Source: Bacteroidaceae bacterium
GTDB lineage: Bacteria; Bacteroidota; Bacteroidia; Bacteroidales; Bacteroidaceae
Direction of reading: 5' to 3'
Length of the DNA: 64,000 nucleotides
Assembly: GCA_017615125.1 (NCBI GenBank)
Contig: JAGAAS010000028.1
Span: 52,244 to 116,243, forward strand
Part shown: in pieces, positions 17,556 through 24,508 of the stretch
Position numbering within the stretch: position 1 is the stretch's first letter
Layout: every line of letters starts with the position of its first letter
Notes under the pieces: model-generated
What the model saw: the letters and a program-made list of their open reading frames with translations, nothing else
Database searches by the model: none
Told to the model about the DNA's origin: nothing
Position numbers and translations under genes: made by a program

Positions 17556-18899
17556 TTAACGTCCCGTTCCCGGAACATGCACTTTATACTGCGACATATC
17601 CATCGGGCCAAGCTCTAACTTCTCAGGCAACAGGTCCATAGGAGAAGCCGACATCTCATCCCAAGTAACGGTATTGCCCGTATAGGCAGCTTCGCGTCCC
17701 ATGATACCAGCCATCGTCGATTCAGCACATCCGGTAGCTTCCTCGTGTGCCGTGCCCTTGCGGATATGGTTCACCCAGTCAACATGCTCAAGCACATAGG
17801 GATTCTGCTGCTTGAACTGAGCCTGTGCTGCTGCATCGTCGAACTTCCACAGCAGATTGCCCTTCAGGTCGCGAATCTCGTTCGTCTCACTGTTCCAAGA
17901 GCCCTTCGTACCCTGAATGAACTCGCTCACGCGGTTGGAGCATCCGTCTATCTGACGACACATGCTGTGCATGTGGATGCCGTTCTCGAAGGTGAAGTCC
18001 ACGCTGAACTGGTCGAACTGGTCTCCCGTGATGCGGCGATGGCGTGCGCCAAAGCCCGTTGCGCTAACGGGACGCAGGCCTGACATCCACATGAAGACAT
18101 CGATATTATGGACATGCTGCTCGATGATATGATCGCCCGAGAGCCACTCCCAGTTCACCCAGTCGCGAATCATCCACTCCATATCGCTCCAGCCATCCTG
18201 ACGCTCACGATACCAGAGCATACCACCGTTCCAATAGACATTACCTCCGGTAATCTCGCCTATCAGGCCTTGCTGGATTTTCTGGTTGGCCTCTACATAG
18301 GGACGCTGATGATGACGCTGTGTGCCGACAACGACACTCAAGCCCTTTGCCTGTGCCTGACGGGCTGCGGCAATCACAGCACGATAGCCCTTCGGGTCAA
18401 CACAGACGGGCTTCTCGAGGAATGAATGTACGCCCTTCTCGGTAGCATAGCGGAACATCTCGGGACGGAACACAGGAGGAGTAGTGAGGATAACCATATC
18501 GATTCCCGAATCGATGACCTTCTTGTAGGCATCAAAACCGATGAAGCAATGGTCATCGTCCACTACCTGTCCACGTTTGGCCAGGTTCTCACGAACCGAC
18601 TGCAGACGATCAACGAACACATCACCCAAAGCAGCAACCACGATGCCATCAGCAGCATCAAGCACATCGTTGATAGCGCCCGAGCCACGTCCGCCGCATC
18701 CGACAAGTCCCACTTTCAGTTCGCGTCCATCCACTGCCTTGTCGGGCAGTTCAGGGACATAATACTCACCCTCTTTACGAAGAGGAGTCAACCCTTTCTT
18801 TTCGCCGCATCCGATCAGCGACGGAGCCATCACGCTAGCCAAGCCCAACGCAGCTGACTTGGTGAGGAATGATCTTCTGTTCATTTTGTTCTCTTCCAT
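17556..18899 (-). CDS. Tat-exported Gfo/Idh/MocA-family oxidoreductase
   Basis: A 447-residue protein. The Tat signal is NRRSFLTKSAALGLASVM, with a cysteine after the hydrophobic core (SLIGCG) that could be lipidated. The NAD(P)-binding Rossmann fold begins at about residue 60 (KVGLVGCGGRGSGAINDVL). The EKPVCVDP motif is the family's catalytic-lysine loop. The C-terminal half holds the sheet domain (GGNVYWNGGMLWYRER, SGDHIIEQHVHNIDVFMWM). Family members oxidise or reduce sugars and are exported with tightly bound cofactor. Starts at 18899 (MEENKM) and 18884 (MNRRSF) are both plausible. It is 32 nt from the cytochrome gene and 31 nt from the TIM-barrel gene, which points to joint sugar chemistry. 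Confidence 0.88.
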   Translation of the reverse strand: MEENKMNRRSFLTKSAALGLASVMAPSLIGCGEKKGLTPLRKEGEYYVPELPDKAVDGRELKVGLVGCGGRGSGAINDVLDAADGIVVAALGDVFVDRLQSVRENLAKRGQVVDDDHCFIGFDAYKKVIDSGIDMVILTTPPVFRPEMFRYATEKGVHSFLEKPVCVDPKGYRAVIAAARQAQAKGLSVVVGTQRHHQRPYVEANQKIQQGLIGEITGGNVYWNGGMLWYRERQDGWSDMEWMIRDWVNWEWLSGDHIIEQHVHNIDVFMWMSGLRPVSATGFGARHRRITGDQFDQFSVDFTFENGIHMHSMCRQIDGCSNRVSEFIQGTKGSWNSETNEIRDLKGNLLWKFDDAAAQAQFKQQNPYVLEHVDWVNHIRKGTAHEEATGCAESTMAGIMGREAAYTGNTVTWDEMSASPMDLLPEKLELGPMDMSQYKVHVPGTGR

Positions 18900-18931
18900 A
18901 CAATGCAATTATTTAATATATGATTGGTTTC

Positions 18932-20467
18932 TCATTCAGTTGCGTTTATCCCTTCTGGCACGTCACAGACTATTCGGAATCCGATGCCCTTTATGTCCGA
19001 ATACCACCAGATGCTCTTCGGGTTCTGTGGGTCGGTGCGGAGCCAAGCATCGTGCTCGGTATGTGCACGGGCGGCACATCGCACGTCAGCGGCATCGTCC
19101 ATGTAGCTGCCGCCTCTCACCACGTGCTCCGTTCCGCTTGCAGGACCTTGCGGATTCACAGAGCCGTCGGCAGCCAGCGAATAGGCAGCGGCATCGTACC
19201 AGTCGGAACAGTACTCTGCTACGTTTCCTACCATATTCTTCAGTCCGAAGGGGTTAGCCTTTACTCTCGATGGTTCCTGCGTGCGGCTGCGGCTGTTATT
19301 GGCATAGATAACATAGCGGTTGATGCCTGTAGTGTCGGCGCCGAAGATTCGATTGCGCAACGATCCGTTGGTGAACTTCGACGGTTTGCCATCGAAGAAA
19401 TAGGGCGTGTCGGTACCTCCTCGCGCTGCATACTCCCATTCAGCCTCTGTCGGCAGACGGTAGTGCTTGCCCGTCTTCAACGACAGCCACTGGCAGAAGG
19501 TCTTTGCTGCATACCACGTCATGGTGATGGCGGGCCGCTCTCCCATGCCCCATCCCTGATCGGGCGTACCGAACGGAGGTGTAGGTCCCGAAACGGCATC
19601 CACATCTTCACGCGAGTTGTTGGCATATACTTTCTCGGGCGGTGTTCGTCCTTCCGACATCGTCTCGGCATAGAATGCCCAGTACTGGTCCCACGTAACC
19701 TCCACCTCGCTCATGAAGAACGGCGACACCGTCACCTGATGACGCGGATACTCATCCGCATCGCTATAGGCATCGCCCTTGTTGCTTCCCATCTGGAACG
19801 TGCCGCCAGGAATGGCTACCATTGCGATGGAGGCACCTGTCGTCGGCACCGTCTCGGTAAAGTTAGCAAACGAGGTAATCACCGTTGCCGAGTCATATTT
19901 GACTGCCGATGCCGTCTGCGAGACAGGCACGCCCACCATCTTCGAATGGCGATAGTTCGGATTGAAGTGCCCTACGTCCAAGTGGCAGCTGATGCACTGC
20001 AGGTCCAGTTTCTTCTCATTCTGCTCGTAATAGAGATGGGCGGCAACGCCATCGTCGGAGATGCCCTGCGGGAAAAGGTTCACATGACAGGCAGCACACG
20101 ACTGGTTGAACACCAGCTTCGTGGCATACTCCAGTTCCTTCTTGCTCTCCCAGTCGATGTCTTCCTTGTCTTTAGTGATGTAGCTCCACAGATCCTTCGT
20201 GCCCATGCGCGCCTTTGTCGTGAAATGTTTGAAGGAACCCTCAGGAGGCAAGTGGCAGGCAGCGCAGTCGGTCATCACTCCGCTGGGGTTGTTATAGTGC
20301 GAGGAAAGTTTCCACGAAGCCTCCGACTCGGGATGATAATGACACGACATACACGACTCGTTTGTCGACGTGGCATGCCAGGCCGACGAAGCTCCTAACG
20401 TCAGCGCAATGCCGACGACAAGCCCTGTCAGCGCTATAAGCCACCCGTTTTTCCTTTTCGAAGACAT
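18932..20467 (-). CDS. Membrane tetraheme NapC/NrfH-like cytochrome fused to a SUMF1 (formylglycine-generating-enzyme-like) domain
   Basis: A 511-residue fusion. One transmembrane helix at residues 9-29 (WLIALTGLVVGIALTLGA) anchors it with the rest outside. Four CxxCH heme sites occur at residues 39-43 (CMSCH), 68-72 (CAACH), 124-128 (CAACH) and 158-162 (CISCH), in the pattern of NapC/NirT/NrfH quinol-linked cytochromes. From about residue 215 a SUMF1/FGE-sulfatase domain begins (MVAIPGGTFQMGSNKGD) and continues through RLPTEAEWEYAARGG, NPFGLKNMVGNVAEYCSDWY and HVVRGGSYMDDAADVRCAAR to the end. NapC-type proteins pass electrons from menaquinol to periplasmic partners; whether the SUMF1 part is catalytic or structural is open. 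It is first in the gene order with the two Tat enzymes. Confidence 0.9.
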   Translation of the reverse strand: MSSKRKNGWLIALTGLVVGIALTLGASSAWHATSTNESCMSCHYHPESEASWKLSSHYNNPSGVMTDCAACHLPPEGSFKHFTTKARMGTKDLWSYITKDKEDIDWESKKELEYATKLVFNQSCAACHVNLFPQGISDDGVAAHLYYEQNEKKLDLQCISCHLDVGHFNPNYRHSKMVGVPVSQTASAVKYDSATVITSFANFTETVPTTGASIAMVAIPGGTFQMGSNKGDAYSDADEYPRHQVTVSPFFMSEVEVTWDQYWAFYAETMSEGRTPPEKVYANNSREDVDAVSGPTPPFGTPDQGWGMGERPAITMTWYAAKTFCQWLSLKTGKHYRLPTEAEWEYAARGGTDTPYFFDGKPSKFTNGSLRNRIFGADTTGINRYVIYANNSRSRTQEPSRVKANPFGLKNMVGNVAEYCSDWYDAAAYSLAADGSVNPQGPASGTEHVVRGGSYMDDAADVRCAARAHTEHDAWLRTDPQNPKSIWWYSDIKGIGFRIVCDVPEGINATE

Positions 20468-20573
20468 CCTCTAATACATCTATTATCCAAAAACTCGGCT
20501 AAATTAGTAGAAAAAAAAAGCCTTTGCAACATTTTCCCACTAAATTTCGTTAATCCGAGCCCAATCTTTTTTT

Positions 20574-21437
20574 CTACTTCCAGATTTTGGTATTGTAACT
20601 GCCTTCCACCTTATCCTCGATGTCGTCGGGCAGAGCATAGAAAAAGTCTATTCCCGTAAGGTTCTCCGCCTTGTCCACCGTCATGCTGCATTCTGTATAG
20701 TCGTAGTTTCCGCTGTCGTTGTTCATCACGAAGGCTGCTGCTTCGTAGCCCTCGCCCCTAGGAACGAGCACTACCTTGAAGAACGCGTCAGGTACTACCA
20801 CATGACGTCTTCCTATGGTTTTCGGTTCAGCCGAGGTGATGACAGGTCCTGTGACGATCCAGGCTTTCCCGTATCTGCGTGCCCACTGGCGGCACTTGAT
20901 CTCCAAGTCGTTCCAAGCCCCTTTGTTCAGGTTATGGTTCTGCGGGCAGATGTTCGTCAGATAGAAGCAGGCATCCATTGCCTCCTGGCTCCACTTCATA
21001 TCTCCTGCAGGAGCCATGTGTCCCCTGTCGTAGCCCGTATGGGAATAGTCGCTGAACTGCGCCTGTCGCCCGCTGATGGAAGGGTCTACGTCGAAGTAGT
21101 CGGTACGGTTCACGTCTCCATACGTCTCGCTCTTCGTCAGCTCGTAGGCCACCCAGTTGGGGATAAGCCTCGTGCGGTTATAGGAGATGCGGAAGCCCTC
21201 GTGCACAATCAACGTCTCCGAGGTGGGCACCTCCATGCGCGGCATTTCCAGCAACACATCCGCCGTCTGCAGCTCGGCTTTCGCCTGCTGGAGGACGGGC
21301 TGGTAGAACTCTTCGGCCTGCTTGTCATTCGTATGTGAAGGGCCGCACGACAGGAGCAACGCTACAGCTGCCGTTATCATCATTCCGTTTCGCATGTTTC
21401 TCCTGAGCATATCGTCTCTTTGGGTTTTCCGTTTCAT
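20574..21437 (-). CDS. Secreted DNA/RNA non-specific endonuclease (NUC family), predicted lipoprotein
   Basis: A 287-residue enzyme. The lipobox is ALLLSC (Cys31), after a charged N terminus. The ββα-metal nuclease motif is YDRGHMAPAGDM (Asp137-Arg-Gly-His140), with the His as general base. The metal-binding Asn is in TNICPQNHNLNKGAWNDLE. These are the hallmarks of sugar-non-specific nucleases. It probably acts outside the cytoplasm on foreign or environmental nucleic acid. The gene starts 6 nt after the outer-membrane barrel gene ends, so they form an operon. ATG 21437 is used; MLRRNM (residue 10) is an alternative start. Confidence 0.9.
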   Translation of the reverse strand: MKRKTQRDDMLRRNMRNGMMITAAVALLLSCGPSHTNDKQAEEFYQPVLQQAKAELQTADVLLEMPRMEVPTSETLIVHEGFRISYNRTRLIPNWVAYELTKSETYGDVNRTDYFDVDPSISGRQAQFSDYSHTGYDRGHMAPAGDMKWSQEAMDACFYLTNICPQNHNLNKGAWNDLEIKCRQWARRYGKAWIVTGPVITSAEPKTIGRRHVVVPDAFFKVVLVPRGEGYEAAAFVMNNDSGNYDYTECSMTVDKAENLTGIDFFYALPDDIEDKVEGSYNTKIWK

Positions 21438-21443
21438 CCTTTA

Positions 21444-22844
21444 TCAGAACAGATAGTTAAATCCGATGTTCGTCCACAGTCCGTCGCCGTCGTTCTCGCG
21501 AAGAGCCTTCGCTGCCTCGAAGGAGATGACCATATTGTGATTCATCACCAGCTTGAATCCGCAGCCTGCCGTATAGTGGAGCGCTTCCGCATTGCCGCTA
21601 TAGATGGGCTTCTTGTACATCTGCTGTTGCTCAAGGTTGTGCGGCTGAATCACCTGCCCGCAGTCGAAGAACGGGTTCAACGCCACTCCCCAGTTCTGGT
21701 TGATGAGCCTGAAATCCAGCACGCGCCAGCGGAGCTCCGTGTTGAGCAGCACGAAGCCGTCGCCTATCACGCCGTTGCGATGTATGCCTCGCACGGAAGC
21801 GTTGCCGCCCAGCCCTTCGGTGTACATTTTGCGAAAGAACATCGAGTTCATGTTGTTGCAGAAGTAGAAGGGCACGTGCCCGAACAGCGTGTACTGCGCA
21901 CCCAGGCGGTAGGCAAGTGTCAGCTTATCGCCCACGACGGGCAAGTACTGACTGCCCATGAAGAGGACGCCTCCGTTGGTGTGGTTGTAGTTCTCCGTAC
22001 GGTCCATGAAGTCGGGAGCAGCATAGAAAGTCAGCTCCACGTTGGCTCCTCGCGTAGGATCGCTGTCGCGATTGCGGCTGTCGTAGGTAAGGCCTGCCTT
22101 GAGCTGGGTGACGTGTCCTCCTTCGGCTTCTTCCGCCGGGATAAGTCCTTCGCCACAATACATATCATATAGAGTAGACTGAAAATCGTACCATTCTTTC
22201 TTTTCCTCATCATTACCCGACAGCTTGTCCACATCTATTCTTCCTGTCTTGATATCATAATATGCCAAGCCTACGGTTCCGTTAAGTGCACCGGATATTT
22301 TCTTTTGCATGCTTACGACAGCCCTGAACTGACTGCGCGACATCCAATAAAGCGCACTCTTGAAACCTTCTTGAACAGGTATCTTCATATCAACCGATCT
22401 GTCAAGATTAACAATGTAGTTCCTTGGCACATAGGCTACTCCTGGCAGATAGGGCGAAGCCTTTCCGTTCAGCCCGTAGAACTCGAACTTCGGTGCCGAG
22501 AAGTAAGTGACGTCGTAGAAGAACTTTCCTTCGGGGATGAGGTTCTTGAACTCCCCATACGAGCGTAGGACACTCGAGCCCTTGGTGTAGCGCGATGCCT
22601 CCAGATTAACCTTGAAGTCATACTGCGGATAGTGCCCAAGGCTGTAGTGGAAGATGTCGCTGCAGATTCCATACTGGAAGCCCAAGTCGCTGTCGTAGCC
22701 CACTACAGGCAGGATGCCTATGTTCCAGCCGGTCTTGATGATTTCCTCTTCGCCGAGTTCCTGCGATGTCGTCTCCTGTGCCTGTCCACAAATGCTTGTG
22801 AACAGCATCGCCATCAATATGTAACCTATTCTTTGTTTCATCAT
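21444..22844 (-). CDS. Outer-membrane beta-barrel of the BamA/Omp85 (bacterial surface antigen) type, without POTRA domains
   Basis: A 466-residue protein with a Sec signal peptide (cut near residue 22, GQAQE). The mature protein goes directly into alternating amphipathic beta strands (WNIGILPVVGYDSDLGFQYG, LKAGLTYDSRNRDSDPTRGA, GGNASVRGIHRN) and ends in aromatic-terminated WTNIGFNYLF. The DSRN..PTRG and G.NASVRG blocks match the Omp85 C-terminal barrel. There are too few residues before the barrel for POTRA repeats. It is co-transcribed with the secreted nuclease downstream, from the tandem promoter cassette E2. It may be a transport or anchoring partner; this is inferred from proximity only. 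Confidence 0.82.
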   Translation of the reverse strand: MMKQRIGYILMAMLFTSICGQAQETTSQELGEEEIIKTGWNIGILPVVGYDSDLGFQYGICSDIFHYSLGHYPQYDFKVNLEASRYTKGSSVLRSYGEFKNLIPEGKFFYDVTYFSAPKFEFYGLNGKASPYLPGVAYVPRNYIVNLDRSVDMKIPVQEGFKSALYWMSRSQFRAVVSMQKKISGALNGTVGLAYYDIKTGRIDVDKLSGNDEEKKEWYDFQSTLYDMYCGEGLIPAEEAEGGHVTQLKAGLTYDSRNRDSDPTRGANVELTFYAAPDFMDRTENYNHTNGGVLFMGSQYLPVVGDKLTLAYRLGAQYTLFGHVPFYFCNNMNSMFFRKMYTEGLGGNASVRGIHRNGVIGDGFVLLNTELRWRVLDFRLINQNWGVALNPFFDCGQVIQPHNLEQQQMYKKPIYSGNAEALHYTAGCGFKLVMNHNMVISFEAAKALRENDGDGLWTNIGFNYLF

Positions 22845-22869
22845 TGTGTGGTTTTTGTTTTTCCGGCTT

Positions 22870-22995
22870 CAAAGATAGTGCGAGCCGAGAGAAGAACAAA
22901 ATAAACCCGTTTATTTTTTCTTCCGAGGCGAAGCCTATCTAAAACCAAAGGTCAAAGATAGTGCAAGGCGAGAGATAATGCAAATCTATTTGCGT
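22870..22995 (-). promoter_or_regulatory. Tandem promoter cassette (copy E2) upstream of the barrel/nuclease operon
   Basis: On the minus strand, TTG at 22897-22899 and TATCTTTG at 22870-22877 have 19-bp spacing with CTCTCGGCTC between them. A second similar unit with a TATCTTTG box lies about 80 nt upstream, its spacer containing CTCTCGCCTT. Roughly 120 bp closely matches the cassette at 5181-5305, including the GCCTCGGAAGAAAAAAT block. Confidence 0.7.
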
Positions 22996-23045
22996 ATATC
23001 CGTTGTTGAGGAAAAGTTCTTTTCCTGCAAAACTTTTTTCTTTGT

Positions 23046-23117
23046 CCAAAAAAATTTTTCCCTTCTTCATACGGCGAGATGTAGAAAGAAAAAATCTTTT
23101 TCCCTTCTCGAAAAAAA
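23046..23117 (+). repeat. Dispersed intergenic repeat, copy B
   Basis: Order of blocks: A-run, TTTTTCCCTTCTTC, core ATACGGCGAGATGTAGAA (23069-23086), AGAAAAAATC, TTTTTCCCTTCTCG, A-run. The core is identical in copies C and D and in argG (47881-47898). It lies between the divergent promoters of the barrel and acyltransferase genes. Confidence 0.8.
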
Positions 23118-23264
23118 GCACCTGTTTTTCCCCTTCCACACTTATCTCTGAGCGGGAAAGCCCAGGAAGGAATTCATTTGTACTTTTAACTCCTTGCTTT
23201 AGGTACTCGCGTTCGGGAGAAGAAAGAAATTATCGTTTTTCTTTCCTTTTCGCTCGCTTTATAG

Positions 23265-23272
23265 TACCTTCG
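23265..23272 (+). promoter_or_regulatory. Probable -7 box (TACCTTCG) of the acyltransferase gene
   Basis: One mismatch to TAnnTTTG, located 18 nt before the ATG. Upstream is a CGCTCGCTTT block like the CTCG element of cassettes E1 and E2. No TTG is seen at the right distance. Confidence 0.4.
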
Positions 23273-23290
23273 TCCCCAAAACAAACGGAT

Positions 23291-24397
23291 ATGAAAGAAC
23301 GTATTGCCTTTATCGACTACCTCCGCATAGCGGCTTGTTTTCTGGTGATGCTGGTTCATGCCAGCGAGAATTTCTACGGTGCCGATTCGTCGGGGCTTGC
23401 AGGCAACATGTCGATGCTTGCCAACGAACAGAACCGGCTGTGGGTAGCGCTGTACGACGGAGGGCTGGGGCGCGTGTCGGTGCCTTTGTTCATGATTGTG
23501 TCGGCATTCCTGCTGGTGCCTATGCCCAAGGATATGACGATGTCGGCCTTCTACCGCAGGCGTTTCCTGCGCATCCTCCCGCCGTTCATCTGCTTCCTGC
23601 TCCTCTACTGCCTGCTGCCGCTGGCGTGGGGAGGGATGACGTGGGAACAGTCGTTGGCCGACCTGCGGATGTTGCCTTTCAACTTCCCCTCGATGGGCGG
23701 GCATCTCTGGTTCATGTATCCTCTCATCAGCCTCTACCTTATCATCCCCGTCATCTCCCCTTGGCTGCGGCATGCTTCGGCACGCGACGAGCGTCTCTTC
23801 CTCTGGGTGTTCATCCTGTCGACGTTCATCCCCTGGCTCCACCGGTTCGTCTCACCCGAGCTGTGGGGTGAGTGCTTCTGGAACCCCTTCTCCGCGCTAT
23901 GGTACTGCTCGGGCTTCATCGGCTACCTCGTGCTGGCGCACTACATCCGCACGCACCTGCACTGGACACGCAGCAAGCGCATCGCGGTAGGACTCGTCTG
24001 CTTCCTCGTAGGAGGAGCTTTCACCGCCTGGAGCTTCTGGTGGAAGGGCACGCCCGGACAGCTCATCGAGACGCCTATGCTGGAGTGGGCGTGGGAGTTC
24101 TGCACGCCTAACGTGCTGTGCGCCACCTTCGGCGTGTTTCTGCTCTTCACCTGCATCCGCAAGCAGACAGCCCCGAAGGCTGTCACTGGCTTGGCGAAGC
24201 TCACCTTCGGCATGTACCTGATGCATCTGTTCTTCCTCGCCCCTATTGCTGGCTGGATCATCGGAGGCGATGCGGCCCATCCCCTTCTTCCCGTGTGGGC
24301 AGCGATTCCTGCTATTGCCGTACTCACGTTCATCTGCTGTGCCGTAACGACAAAGCACCTCTCGCTGATTCCCGGCAGTAAGTACGTCATCGGGTAG
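23291..24397 (+). CDS. Acyltransferase family 3 membrane protein
   Basis: A 368-residue integral membrane protein with about ten hydrophobic helices. The N terminus KERIAFIDYLRIAACFLVML with a following His (VHASENFYG) is the signature of acyltransferase family 3, where that His is essential for moving acetyl or other acyl groups onto surface sugars. RRFLRILPPFICFLLLYC and a terminal MYLMHLFFLAPIAGW helix also fit. The acceptor, perhaps a capsule, LPS or exopolysaccharide sugar, is not shown. ATG 23291 is chosen because homology starts there and the upstream in-frame extension runs through repeat copy B and the promoter. It is monocistronic, ending in a terminator shared with the convergent gene. 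Confidence 0.85.
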   Translation: MKERIAFIDYLRIAACFLVMLVHASENFYGADSSGLAGNMSMLANEQNRLWVALYDGGLGRVSVPLFMIVSAFLLVPMPKDMTMSAFYRRRFLRILPPFICFLLLYCLLPLAWGGMTWEQSLADLRMLPFNFPSMGGHLWFMYPLISLYLIIPVISPWLRHASARDERLFLWVFILSTFIPWLHRFVSPELWGECFWNPFSALWYCSGFIGYLVLAHYIRTHLHWTRSKRIAVGLVCFLVGGAFTAWSFWWKGTPGQLIETPMLEWAWEFCTPNVLCATFGVFLLFTCIRKQTAPKAVTGLAKLTFGMYLMHLFFLAPIAGWIIGGDAAHPLLPVWAAIPAIAVLTFICCAVTTKHLSLIPGSKYVIG

Positions 24398-24420
24398 CCT
24401 CATCGCACGACAAAAAGAGG

Positions 24421-24480
24421 AATCCTCTTCCAGCCTCATCCCCCTGACGAAAGCAAGGAGCGGAGCGCTGGAAGAGGATT
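24421..24480 (+). terminator. Bidirectional terminator between convergent genes
   Basis: A perfect 14-bp stem (AATCCTCTTCCAGC with GCTGGAAGAGGATT) around a 32-nt loop, between the stops of the acyltransferase (24397) and the GH5-GH43 gene (24509). Confidence 0.65.
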
Positions 24481-24508
24481 TCTGTTTCTTATAGGAAAAC
24501 CGTTGCGG

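Noticed and set aside
23003-23290. N-terminal extension of the acyltransferase
   Set aside because: The frame is open but passes through dispersed repeat copy B and the -7 box. The encoded sequence is low-complexity Phe/Lys/Ser, and the family signature begins at ATG 23291.
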